From positions 868,001 through 932,000 of the forward strand of contig JAXQJY010000021.1 in the NCBI GenBank assembly GCA_037042185.1: DNA of 64,000 nucleotides, written 5' to 3'. Below the pieces are notes generated by a model. That model saw only the letters and a program-made list of their open reading frames with translations, made no database searches and was not told the origin of the DNA. The first letter of the stretch is position 1. The number at the start of each line of letters is the position of its first letter. The stretch comes from Sordariomycetes sp. S80-01Y (taxonomy: Eukaryota; Ascomycota; Sordariomycetes). Positions 22,876 to 34,438 of the stretch are shown here, piece by piece. The translations under genes and the position numbers were made by a program.

Positions 22876-23390
22876 CTAGGCCCCTTCTGGTCCCTCGCCG
22901 CCAGGGATCAACTAGTAGCACAGTCAGCTCGTCGCGTTGTGAATCAGGCGCAGGAAACCTACCATGCAGATGTTGTTGCCATTTAGCAAGATCTTCGGTA
23001 GCTTCGTGTGGTTCCCAGAGTAATCGCTTTTCCATCGTTAGTTCCCGTTTGCTTGAGCAGTCGTCACTGTTATAGCTCACAACTCTGTCACGTCCTCAAG
23101 TACCATGTCTGAATATTGTGTTAGGAAGCCCGAAGTTGGGAGCAGGAATCATTTCACTCACTGACGTAGTCGTCGAATCCCATGAGGGTGCCAGCAAACT
23201 CTGTCTCGGATGTCAGTATTCGCCTCGGGGCTTGCTTGCGCTCAACTGACCCTTCTCGCCCTTCATAATAACCCATATCCTCGATCCAACACATTTGTCG
23301 ATGAGCTCTGATTCCGGGTCAGTACGATAGTCCTGCCTTGCTCACTTCGTTGAGTAAAAGCTCACCGAGGGGTAGAAGTTGAGACGCCAT
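22876..23390 (-). CDS. lsm5: U6 snRNA-associated Sm-like protein Lsm5
   Basis: Subunit of the heptameric Lsm1-7 (cytoplasmic mRNA decay) and Lsm2-8 (nuclear U6 snRNA) rings. The gene is broken into six tiny exons: 23366-23390, 23251-23307, 23162-23200, 23081-23108, 22963-23026, 22876-22911; all five introns are GT-AG and 47-58 nt. The join gives 82 aa, the length of the family: [20 protein letters not shown], then the Sm1 motif [24 protein letters not shown] and the Sm2 motif [15 protein letters not shown]. The match to human and yeast Lsm5 (LLPLE start, GFDDFVNM, NGNNI) is clear throughout, so all splice sites are well supported. No single open frame reveals this gene because introns make up half of it. 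Divergent to the exonuclease gene. Confidence 0.95.
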
Positions 23391-23870
23391 GGTGAGACTC
23401 GACGAAGCCGGCAAGGCTCGTGCTTGTTTTCAAGTGACGACTCTGAATCCTTTCGCCTGAGCCTAGAGCTTCGGTAGCGTTGCTGCTTGCTTCGTAGTTT
23501 GTCGTCGCGGAATCTTGTCGTCCCTATCGAGCATAGAATGTCGACCACTCTGTATCACCACCCCACGTGAGCTCGCGCCTGGTTCAATGACTAAGCCACT
23601 CTACGCGCCGCGCTCACGGTCGCGACCTGCGTCACTCCACACCTCCAACCACCCTCGATCATCCCGCATGCATGGCTGCCTGTGATATCGACGTGCGGGG
23701 CCATGACAATTGGTCACCATGAGCTGTCGATCTGCAGGGCGAGTCGCCGGCTCTGTTGTTTTTCATTTCACAACACACGCTCGTTCTTCACAACACCGTG
23801 AGTTCCCGACTGGAGGTGGCGCGAGAAGAGCACTAACTTCGGTTTATCCAGAAAACAGCACAAACGCGTT
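23391..23870. promoter_or_regulatory. Divergent promoter region (lsm5 / exonuclease)
   Basis: 480 bp between divergent start codons. A 68-codon minus frame overlaps lsm5 exon 1 and is a shadow. Sequence near 23740-23800 is CT/CA-rich ahead of the plus-strand gene; no obvious TATA. Confidence 0.4.
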
Positions 23871-25544
23871 ATGAGCTCTCCTTCGAGGTACGACCCGGAT
23901 GGCGTTCTGTGGCGGCGGAACATAGGCATACGATTCTCGCCAAACCCGAAAACGCAAGCGAAGTTGCTGTATCCCCAGCTCGATGTAGCAGGCTACTCCC
24001 ACGACTCCCACGATGCTTCGACATCTGAGCCCAAACCCGATGGGCATGTGGCCACCGGTGCAGATTCCCAAGAATATCATGACGCTCTTGAATATACTAC
24101 CAACGTTTCAGACGGCACATTTTGGCCGTCGGATTCGGAAGACGACTTCGTCGAGGCTCAAGAACTGTTGGATCACGACATCGCCGACTCGCAACCTGCC
24201 GTGGCGGAATCGCCATCTACATCAGTCGAGCCTCCTTCCACCTCACTGAAATACAACATATCCCCGGAACTCTTCCAACAAGCCCGCCAAAGCCCGACAG
24301 GGTCGTCGGAGTCTTATTGGTCACATACTATGTACCACACCGCCAAAGAGGATGGCACCTTGCAAAAGGTCAAAGTTCACTATTGCTTCAGCAAGAAGAC
24401 AATGGAATGGGTGTGTAAGAAGTATTTTGTGGGAGAACCCGTTCTTGGTTTTGACTTGGAATGGTTGCCTTGGGCGTCCGGCAAAAGCACAGCACGAGAA
24501 AATGTGTCTTTAATACAGCTAGCAAGCCCGAGCAGAATCGCTCTATTTCATACCGCTTTGTTCACCAAAGATGACTTCGTGGCCGATACCTTTCGAGCAA
24601 TCATGGAGGACGACAAAGTTAGCAAAGTCGGGGTGGCCATCAAGGCTGACTGTACGAGGCTGAGGAAGTGGATGGGAGTTGATACAAGAGGTATACTCGA
24701 ACTCAGCCACCTCCATAAGATAGTCAAGTACACGAGGGAAGAGCGACCTGATCTCATCAAGAAGTCGCTGGTACCTTTGGCAAGCTTGGTACAAGAGTAT
24801 CTTGGCCTGCCGCTTTTCAAGGGCGATGCAGTACGTTCCAGTGATTGGACGAAGATACTCAACAGTAGGCAAATCAATTGTAAGGCACGCCAAGATTGAA
24901 CGAATCGGGCCCACCACTGACTCCCTACAGATTCTGCCGCCGATGCTTACGCCGGCCTTCAACTATACTATGTTATCGATGAAACACGGCAGAAGCTGGA
25001 CCCTTGCCCAGAGCGACCGTCTTTTGCTGAACTAAACCACCCTCTACCCATTCCAATATTCCCAGCAAAAGATCTCGAAGAAGTTGCTGCGATTGCAGGA
25101 GCAGCTTCAGAGCCCTCGTCAAAGGCGGTGGAAGAGGGAGCATCGGTGAAAACCACCATCGACACGCCTCACAGATCGCCAAAACACCATTCACCAACAC
25201 TCAAGGCACCACGTGATGAACGCGTTATAGTCGCTGAAGTGAAAGCCCAGAATCACAAGGCCTCAAAAGGCAAGGCCTCTCTTGTCGGACTGTCAGCTTT
25301 GCGAGCATACTACATATGGCACAATAACACAGACCTGAGACCTGCAGATGTCGCGAAGATGTTGAGGGAGCCACCCCTGCAAACGAATACTGTTGTTGGC
25401 TACATTCTGAGCTCCATAAAAGCAGAGGGATTGCCATTTGAGAAGAGGAGACTTAAGGATGAGTGCCTTGCGGCATTGGCGCCAGAGACACTCAAGTCGG
25501 CCAGGTGGGAGAGTCTGGTGAAGGAGTGTGGGTATGTATTTTAA
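23871..25544 (+). CDS. WRN-type 3'-5' exonuclease with C-terminal HTH-like domain
   Basis: A DEDDy-family 3'-5' exonuclease resembling the exonuclease part of Werner protein. Two exons, 23871-24879 and 24931-25544 (intron 51 nt), give 540 aa. The first 170 residues are low-complexity. The exonuclease domain spans about 175-370: Exo I is FDLEW (Asp195, Glu197), the Exo II region is KVGVAIKADCTRLRKWMGV, and Exo III is YSAADAYAGLQ (Tyr-x3-Asp), formed exactly across the splice. A linker is followed by about 90 residues (LVGLSALRAYYIW ... WESLVKECGYVF) that resemble the helix-turn-helix segment at the C-terminus of WRN/RecQ-like proteins. There is no helicase. Substrate (DNA or RNA) is unknown. 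Convergent with ytm1. Confidence 0.85.
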
Positions 25545-25770
25545 GTCACCACCCAGCTCCCTCACTCGTCGTATCTTAATATACGCCGGGATGCTTTTAA
25601 ATGCATTCTCAGAGGCAGGTACTCCCCATGCCTGCCATGTCTGTAACCAACAGTGAGCGATGATAGCTGCCAGCATCATGTAGTACAAGTACAACTTAGT
25701 GAAGCAGGTTGAAAACAGGCAAGGTAGCATTCAACGGACGCATCATTGAATCAGCACCAAGCATCTATAT

Positions 25771-27212
25771 TTACTCCTCTAGCAACCCCCGGCCCTTATT
25801 GATTTGCACATTCTTGTCCTCACCGCCCGACACAATGCCCCATTCACGGTCCCAAGCGACACTTAATACTTTAGCTCCATCACCGCCCGGCGGTAGCTTT
25901 TTGCCCCTAAGCCACTCCCTTGGGATTGTGTATGCTGGGTCGCTGACCCTACCGCCTGCAGCGTCCCCGTCTGCGAGGCCCGAGCGCACGCTTCGGAGGT
26001 CCCATACCCGACAGGTGCTATCCCAAGATCCAGAAACTAGAGAGTAGTCATTCTCCGGGCAAGGCGCGATCGAGGAGACCCTATTCACATGACCGCGTAG
26101 CGTCATAGCAGCCGTCGCCGCGGCACTCTCCCTAGGGTCCAAGAGAGTGATGTGCCTTGCGGACGTACCTGCCGCAATAAGCGAGTTCGGCAACGCCGAG
26201 GCGCACGTGATTGGGTGCATAGTAGTTAAGCGGTTGACCTCCTTTTGCGTAGTAAGATCGATCGTCTTGACGGTGTGATCTGCTGAAGCTGTGTAGGCTA
26301 CTGTGGAATCGTGCGGGTGGAACATGGCGGCGGTTACCGGATCGTAGGGGTCGTCCGTGACGGAGATCATTGTAAGAGGCCCTCTTTGTGCCGTGTTGGC
26401 CGCCTCCGAGATCTTTGTTTTCTTGTTGCTGTACGTCGAAGGAAGGTGCTGTGGGTCGGCTTGCGGTGCGGTACGTTTTGAAGAAGACCACAATCCAATC
26501 TTGCCATCCGAAGATGCTGACAATATCCTTCCTGATGAGCCATGGACTGCAATACTGTTCCACTTCTTCTCATGACCATACAGCTCCATGCTGGCCTTGA
26601 GCTTGCCTGATGACCCATCCTCGCCTTCACTGTAGTCCCACACCACCATCTTGAAGTCTAAACCTGCCGAGACAAGCTGCTTCTCGGAAAGCCACTTCAC
26701 ACAGTCCGCTCGCCTGGAATGGCCGCCTTCACTCTTTCCGCCAGCTGCGATCGATTCGCCGCTCGGCGTCCATACTCTAATCACGCCGTCGTAGGAGGAG
26801 CTCACAGCTCGCTGTCCCATCACATCCACACCGCTCACCCAGTCGTCATGCTCGAAGCTTGCTTGATACACAGGAGGAATCAGACTGCGGACGTATTGCA
26901 ACGTGAGAGTTGTTTCGGAGGACAAGCCTTCGGAGGCAAGGTACTCTTCGATAGAGGTTCGGAGGAATTTGCCATTGGCAAGGAAATCCAGCGGAACTGG
27001 TGATGAAGTGTCGAGCATCGACTCGGAGTTGAGAATACGACTGAGTCCATAGCGCTTGATGTCTGCAATAAATCATTAGCGAGCGTCGGCGCCGGCAATT
27101 CGGGCTGTGACTTACCCGCAGGCACGAGCAATTGCTGCTTCGATTCTGGGAGCTGCAAATCGGGCTCTGAACTGGTGAAGACGACCCTCACCTGACCCTG
27201 CGTCGCATCCAT
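25771..27212 (-). CDS. ytm1: Ribosome biogenesis protein Ytm1 (WDR12)
   Basis: Nucleolar WD-repeat protein of the Nop7-Erb1-Ytm1 (PeBoW) complex needed for 27S pre-rRNA processing and 60S assembly; its N-terminal domain is the target of the Rea1 AAA ATPase. Two exons, 27116-27212 and 25771-27062 (intron 53 nt), give 462 aa. Residues about 6-80 form the NLE domain (VRVVFTSSEPDLQLPES..., FLANGKFLRTSIEEYL). WD repeats cover about 105-455, with readable repeat ends SSSYDGVIRVW, SAGLDFKMVVWD, SASSDGKIGLW, SGSWDSTCRVWD and SGGEDKNVQIN. The start at 27212 follows from the NLE domain beginning within ten residues. 226 bp separate its stop from that of the exonuclease gene. Confidence 0.95.
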
Positions 27213-29389
27213 GATGGTTGTAGGAAAAATCTTGGGTTAGAATAACTCCACTTGTGATCTGTGAAAGATTTGGCTTCTTTGCGGCGACAAGACGAAGTAG
27301 TAGCCAGCTGCGTCCCGAATTTTTTTTTCTCTTAGGAAAGTGTCAGCCTCGCGAGGGCGTCCCCACTGTTCCGCAGCGGGGTTCTCGGATGACCAATCAC
27401 GAACATATCGCACCGGCAAGGCTATAGACCCAACGGCCCACCCTGGACTAACCGCGACATCTAGCCGAGCGAAATGGTCCTGATTTCTTTATCTGTTCAC
27501 ATAGATTTCTCAAATATGATAATATTTGTGATAGGAGCTATTCTCACACTTGAAATTGTGCTCTAAGTCTTCAAAGTCAACGCAAACTACAAAGTTTTCT
27601 TTGACACAACGTGCCCAACGCCCCACTATGGTGTTTTTCTGCCGAGTCCGAAGCTTGTCGTGACAAACGAGAGGAGAAGTCAAGTCTTCCAGAGGCAAGT
27701 GTGATGAATTATACCCAGATGGTAGATATTGGCCACGTATGCAGAGACACCGCGTAGTGGCATTTCCTTCCTGCTTAGTGAGTGCACGTTCGAGGGGGAT
27801 ATGGCACTTCTATAAGACCTATAAGACCTTGTGGAGTCTTGGTTGACTGATGGGGATACCGAACAGGCCTATTTTAGGCATCAGAATATACCTGCTCAAA
27901 CAAAGACACGAATGGACTGGACTTCCCAACTCCTCTCCACGGACTCAACTTCCATACATAGTATGTCGGGACGACATGAAGCTCGGTGGAACTAACCCGG
28001 CGAAAAATGGGTCCTCGGTACGGCATCTCCGATCTAAGCGACACACTACTCCGGGGTCTGAACCTCGCTGGTGGGGTGTCAAAGTGACTGCTATATGCAA
28101 TGCATAATGACTCTCGAATTCGCTCAGAGCAGTGGATGGCACTGACTTGTGATGGGGTCGCTTAGCCAGGCCTGCTGGCGCATGAAGAAGTGGGCTGAAG
28201 GGCACGAGGACAACGACAAGCCGAATCCCCCGCACTCATGTCGTCATCCCGACTGTCACAGGCGCGAGGACCTGCAGTTGGCAGAAGTCGAGGGCTTGTA
28301 AGGGTTGCTGGGAAGATGCACCCCAGATGCTAGTGTCGAACTCTCAGAAAGAGGATGCGAGCAGGACTGGAGAACTCAGAAAAGCTGATGTTGAACAATG
28401 CCAAAATCAGAATGTGGCCACCGACAATGGCCAGCGCGAAAGATAGGCCAAACGAATGGGACTTGGAAAGGCCCTTTATCCGGCGAGGCCGCTGCAGCGT
28501 TGGAGGCGTTGGGATGGTCCAAGCCTCTGGAGAGACTTGTTGAGCCGTCTTGCTGGTCTTTGCTGTTTGCGACCACAATCTCGCCGCCGTTGATGATCAC
28601 TTGGCGTTTTCGGCTTAATTATTTCGGGTAGAAATCTCTAAAAGCCTCTATTATAATCGCGCAACTAGCCGCTGGCATTTCGTAAGTTGATGCAATAGAA
28701 AGGGGTGATAGATCAGGAGAATTTTACTCGTGTCCAACAAACCAGGCCGTCTAATGGGCTCTCCATCTGCAACGCTCGCGGCTACAGCGGAGAGGCCGCT
28801 AAACTCCAGACGCTCCAGGCCTCAGATGCCCCACTTCGGGCCACTTTGGGCGCCCCAACCTCCAAATTTCCCCGTGCTTGCCACGCCAAATTTTCTTTCG
28901 TTCGAGGTGCAGTTCGCTCCTTCCCTGCTGCAGCTGCAGTTCCGTTGGCGGCGTCCCCACCTGAGCTCTAGCCTGAGTGACATCCTTCAACCCCGTCCCA
29001 TCACCACTCGCCTCAGTCGGTTGCTACATCATCTCCTCCTCCTGTCCCTTCTCCTTTGCTTCGCTCGCCCGCTCGGTCTCCTACTTTTGCGGCCCATTGT
29101 TCGATCTTTCCCATATCGTTAATATCTTTCTGCGCAGGCTAGCACCAGCTGTCCATATACTACTGGAGATTCGCACACGTCCCTCCAGACCCATCGCCGA
29201 TCGCCTGGGGTAACGCGCAAATCTCGCTCCCAGGGAGATCCGCCTTTGATTCCGACTTTCCCATCCCTCAATCGCGTTCCTCAGCTTCGAAGTCAATCTT
29301 TGATCTTGTGAGAGATACCGGAATCCTCCAGCGCAGCCCTCGAGCCTGCTCTCTGAACGCCTAGCTTTCGAGCCGCGTTCCCAGACAAG
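27213..29389. other. Intergenic region, ytm1 and glycogen synthase promoters
   Basis: 2.2 kb between divergent genes. No recognisable product; a minus-strand frame of 82 codons (28330-28578) contains one hydrophobic stretch but no known motif. The region from about 28980 to 29120 is strongly pyrimidine-rich and contains no ATG between about 29120 and the glycogen synthase start, fitting a transcription start zone and leader. An AT-rich patch with a 7-bp hairpin (27511-27528) lies near ytm1. Confidence 0.5.
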
Positions 29390-31703
29390 ATGGCCCACGA
29401 CGGCGAGCAGACCCGTGATGTCAAGAACCACCTGCTTTTTGAGGTGGCTACTGAGGTAGCCCACCGAGGTATGTCACCTGCTCTGCGTTGTGTGAACAAA
29501 GTCTAACCTGAATCTTAGTTGGTGGAATCTACTCCGTGATCAAGTCGAAAGCGCCCGTCACTACGGCCGAATATGGCGACCGATACTGTCTCATTGGGCC
29601 TCTCAACCACCAATCGGTACGAAAGCGAACTTCTTTTGGAGGTCATAATTAACGAGAACAGGCTGCTGTCGAGGTCGAAGAGATGGAGCCCCAGTCACCT
29701 GCGATTGCTGCGACGATGGCCAGCATGAAGGATCGGGGCATTGGGATCATGTACGGGCGATGGCTGATTGAGGGCGCTCCCAGAGTGCTTCTCATTGACA
29801 CTAAGACGGCTTATGGGTACCTGAACGAGTGGAAGGCGGACCTATGGGATGTTGCCAGCATCCCCTCCCCAGCAGGCGATGATGAGACCAACGAGGCTAT
29901 TGTATTTGGTTACCTGGTCGCATGGTTCTTGGGAGAGGTAGGCATTCCGCATCTCCCCTATCATACATACGCTGACGTTTATAGTTCGTGTGCCACGAGA
30001 AGGAGAAGGCTGTCATTGCGCACTTCCACGAGTGGCTTGCAGGCGTCGCACTTCCCCTCACCCGCAAGCGCAAGATCGACGTTACCACCATCTTCACCAC
30101 CCACGCCACACTTCTCGGACGATACCTTTGTGCCGGATCAGTCGACTTCTACAACAATCTGCAGTGGTTCGACGTAGACGCTGAGGCAGGAAAGCGCGGC
30201 ATTTACCACCGCTACTGCATAGAGCGCGCCGCCACCCATGCCTGCGATGTGTTTACGACTGTCTCCCACATTACCGCGTACGAGTCCGAGCATCTTCTGA
30301 AGCGCAAGCCTGATGGTGTCCTTCCCAACGGCTTGAACGTCACCAAGTTCTCGGCGGTCCACGAGTTCCAGAACCTCCACCAGCAGGCGAAGGAGAAGAT
30401 CCATGACTTTGTCAGAGGGCACTTCTACGGGCACTACGACTTTGAGCCCGACAATACACTCTATGTCTTCACTGCTGGACGATATGAGTTCCGGAACAAG
30501 GGTGTTGACATGTTCATTGAGTCTTTGGCTCGCCTTAACCATCGCCTCAAGGCTGTTGGAAGCAAGATGACTGTGGTTGCCTTCATCATCATGCCTGCTC
30601 AGACAACTTCTCTCACTGTTGAGGCGCTGAAGGGGCAGGCTGTTATCAAATCGCTCCGTGACACTACACATGTCATCGAGCAGAGCATTGGTCGACGCAT
30701 CTTTGAGCGGTCCTTGAAGTGGCACGAGGGCGATCCGATGCCCGATGAGAAGGAGCTGATCTCCGCTCAGGACCGCATCTTGATGAGGAGACGCTTGTTC
30801 GCAATGAAGAGGCACGGCCTTCCGCCCATTGTCACCCATAACATGGTGAATGACAACGAGGATCCCATCCTCAACCAGATTCGACGCGTTCAGCTGTTCA
30901 ACCAGCCATCTGACCGCGTCAAGGTTGTCTTCCACCCTGAGTTCTTGAACTCAGCCAACCCTGTCCTGCCCCTCGACTACGACGACTTTGTGCGTGGTTG
31001 CCATATGGGTATCTTTGCGTCGTACTATGAGCCTTGGGGCTACACGCCGGCCGAGTGCACTGTTATGGGTGTCCCCAGCATCACGAGTAACTTGTCTGGG
31101 TTTGGTTGCTACATGGAGGAATTGATCGAGAACTCGAGCGACTACGGCATCTACATCGTGGACCGCCGGACGAAGGGTGTTGACGACTCTGTTAACCAGC
31201 TCACGTCCTTCATGTTCGACTTCTGCGGCAAGAGCCGTCGTCAACGCATCAACCAGAGGAACCGAACCGAGCGCCTGAGCGATCTTCTTGACTGGAAGCG
31301 TATGGGCATGGAATACGTCAAGGCGCGCCAGTTAGCCCTCCGCCGCGCGTACCCCGCTTCGTTCAGCGGTGAGGAAGAGGACGAGGACTTCTTCAGTGGA
31401 ACCGACGTCAAGATCTCGAGGCCGTTCAGTGTGCCTGGGTCGCCTAGGGACCGCAGTGGGATGATGACGCCCGGCGATTTTGCGAGTCTGCAAGAAGGGC
31501 GTGAAGGTTTGGACACGGAGGACTACGTTGCGTGGAAGTTACCGTAAGTTTTGACCAGACCCAACCTGGTCGCAAAGCCTAACTGTCGCAGTGCCGAGGA
31601 GGATCCCGACGAGTATCCCTTCCCCTTAACCCTCCGGACGAAGCAACCCGGTGCCGCCGGCGAAGAGCCAGCGGCGGCAGCGCCCCTGAACGGTGGCAGC
31701 TAG
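29390..31703 (+). CDS. gsy1: Glycogen synthase
   Basis: GT3-family glycogen (starch) synthase; transfers glucose from UDP-glucose to glycogen in the cytosol. Five exons: 29390-29468, 29519-29616, 29662-29937, 29985-31543, 31592-31703; introns 45-50 nt; 707 aa, nearly identical in length to yeast Gsy2 (705). Seen in order: N-terminal [25 protein letters not shown] (intron 1 splits the Gly/Val junction), [28 protein letters not shown], the E-x7-E catalytic region [11 protein letters not shown], and the arginine cluster [20 protein letters not shown] that binds glucose-6-phosphate. The C-terminal tail [20 protein letters not shown] carries the conserved inhibitory phosphorylation-site pattern, so control by phosphorylation and glucose-6-phosphate is expected from family knowledge. 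Exon 5 adds a Pro/Ala-rich end. Confidence 0.97.
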
Positions 31704-34438
31704 GCCCGCCACAGCAGCAGGACGCCTTTTCAGCCTTATCGTTAGCATCATCGTTTTCAGCATCATCGCGGCGGCGGCGGCAGCAGCAGCAAGATGTTTC
31801 GCACACAGCAAGTTGGTGATATCAGTCACGCAATGATCATGCATTCTTGGGTTTTGTCGTGTCTTGTCGCATACCTTTTTTTTTTTCTCACCTGTATAGT
31901 GAGGGGTCGGGATAGGCAGTATCAGTGTCGGGATCGGTTTGGTTGGTAATCGTAGTTAGGTCCGTTGGAAGCACACATAACAGCATAATTATTCGGACCA
32001 CCTCTCGGATTCGCTACCTGCCTGCTTGACAACTCGACAGACATATCAGCGTATTAGACCGCAACTGCGCAGGGCCCAACACAGTTGGTCTAAGTAAACC
32101 GGATCCTTCTGAGAGCCTTGCCACCAAACATAACGCGGATGCAACAGTCAAGTCTCGACTTGGTATGGATGGTCCCTGCCGATCCGCAAAGACAAGGAAG
32201 GGCAATATATCCCAACCTCGAGACGGTATACAGTATATCGTAACTTGCTGCCCACTGCGACGTGCGCATCTGGCTCGAGCTCAATCCCACTCCCACCCCC
32301 CGGACCGACTCGATACAAGGTCTCCAGGCACGGCGATAGGGGGATACGTCGTCGGCCTTGGCGACAGACCAGACCTGTGTGCAGCTTCGTCTCGCGCGCC
32401 GGGCTCACGGCTGAGGCACAGGTATCACGCTTGAAACATGGTGTAAGCCGCCACCCAGGGGGGCAACAGCATGGAATCTACCTCGACGCTGGGCCAGACG
32501 TCTGGCTGCGTAGGAGGTGAGAAGTGCATCCTGAACCGACATGGATGGCAAAGTCGACGATCGAAGGTGATGTTTAAGTTGGAAGAGCATCTGCACATCA
32601 TCGCGATCATTCTCGAGGGCCGATGCGCGACGCCGCCTGCCGCGCCATGTCGCATCCGCAACACAACCAACATCCCCCCCAGCGCCTCGTACCTTGCATG
32701 TTAGACGCAGGTACAGAGCGCGGACCACGATACGTGACGCTCAAGCAGTCTCCTCTACTTTCCTCCCGCCCCTCCAGCATCCATCCCCTCCTCTCCCCGG
32801 CTCTCCCAGCATCATCCCTCTACTTGAAGCAAAGTTCTCAAAATCTGCGAGCTAGACCTGCTTTATAATGGGGCGTGGGATGGCAGGCTGAGATCCGAGT
32901 CCAGGGCCAGGAATAATTTTTTTCTCTCCCCTCTCTCTTCTCTTCCCGTGGAGCTCTATTTAGAGGCACAGACGCGAAATGGAGACAAGCCCAGTCGGTC
33001 TTTGGACGCTCCGACCCTCCCCCAAGAAAGACACTTACCTGTTCGGGCAAGCCAGGTGGACAGCAACGTTAGAGAGTGGTGGCATGTTGCATGGGTCCTC
33101 TCTGGCCGCCTGTCTCAGGACGCTCGTCCGGGGACCGGGGTTGGGTTTTTTCCTCCCCTACTGAACACTGTGCCTCGACTTTCGCGAGAATGCCATTATG
33201 TCAACTCGCTATAGCCCTGGCTGTCGATATGCGTAGATCATAAGTTACCTCCCACTCCAGCGCACGGACATGGTGCCTTCTGGATGGGGCTTGACACACA
33301 GGAAATCCTCTTCGCTCCTGTTCCGGAGCAGGTGGTGTTGGGAGAGCGTCCGTCCACCAGAGTGGCAGAAATTGCAGGCGTTGAGAAGAATTGTCCGATC
33401 TGCCGCCAGTCATCACCGACCCCCGGCCGACTGACTTCAAAACATCTTGGCTCCGAGGGGCCGGGTGATCAACCAAGGCTGCTGTCCGGCCCCCCAAAGG
33501 TCCAAAGGTATCGCGCCATAGGGGACCAGGTGGGCGCGTACTGTACGGGACATCGACTTTTGGGCAATCAACATCTGACCGGCGAACATGCGATCTAAGA
33601 TTGGGGCGGGTCCCCCTCTGGCCTCCTTTTGGGGACCAAAAGGCGGGTCCCCTCTGCTTCGGTGAGTCGGGTCGTTGCGGACGAATGCATGACATTTCGC
33701 TGCTAAATTACTTAGTAGTGGGCTCGACTTACACCAGGATCCTGGGTCGGGACGAGTCAGGGACGGACAAGCTCAGGTTCACCTCAGCCCCTTGGAGGCT
33801 CGTCCGACGGCTCGAGACGCTGGAGTCAGGCCGCCGACCAATGCGTGATGGACACACATTTCATAGCTTCTTAGCTGATGCGTTGTTAATTCCTAGGTAC
33901 GTATGTGGGATTCTTGTTCCGCTGCGATGCGCTGCGCTGCGCGACAACTCACAAGCGCCTGCCAAGTCATCTAAACGCCGACGGGCAGCCACTTTGACAG
34001 CCACCAGTGTGGATGCGTGACAATTTGGCACGGTCGCACGATCTCGGCCCCGGAAGTCGCTCCTCGGATGGAAGCGACAGCTTGTTAATCAATTCTCATC
34101 CCTGTTCAAGGTCCCAAGGCCTGTTCACCGCTACCGTCATGCGAGATACTGGAGGGCGATGCAAAGTAAGAGAGGCAATGTCAAATTATATTGCTAGCGT
34201 CTTGGTATCGTCACTACTGCCAACCAATCTTGCGATGTCCATCGCTGAGTCCCAGGTGTTGCTTCGTGAGAAGGGCTCAAAAAGAAATAAAAATAAACCA
34301 AACTCCATGCCAAGGCTGTAGAGCCTCCCACAGGTATCATTATCCCAACGCCAATGTGTCGTATCATAGTCGAAATTCAAGCCGCGACGCCATGCGTAAA
34401 TCCAGAGGAAGGTAAGCGAGCCCAGAGGCAACAACTTC
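31704..34438. other. 2.7 kb intergenic region
   Basis: Between two facing genes (glycogen synthase + and unknown protein -). Overlapping frames of up to 164 codons occur on both strands without domain, splice pattern or codon consistency. A palindrome with flanking direct repeats at 33604-33658 is described separately. No tRNA or other RNA gene could be supported. Confidence 0.45.
33604..33658. repeat. Perfect 8-bp palindrome flanked by direct repeats
   Basis: CCTTTTGG (33625-33632), a 3-nt spacer GGA, then CCAAAAGG (33636-33643) form a perfect inverted repeat. It is flanked on both sides by near-identical GCGGGTCCCC(C)TCTG copies (about 33606-33620 and 33644-33657). It could be a site for a dimeric regulator or a small mobile-element footprint; no function is established. 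Confidence 0.5.

Noticed and set aside
27511-27528. Small AT-rich hairpin (CAAATAT / ATATTTG)
   Set aside because: Seven-base arms in AT-rich DNA are expected by chance; no context supports a terminator or binding site.
30138-30935. 265-codon minus frame antisense to glycogen synthase
   Set aside because: Shadow frame over the catalytic region; no motif and no splice support.
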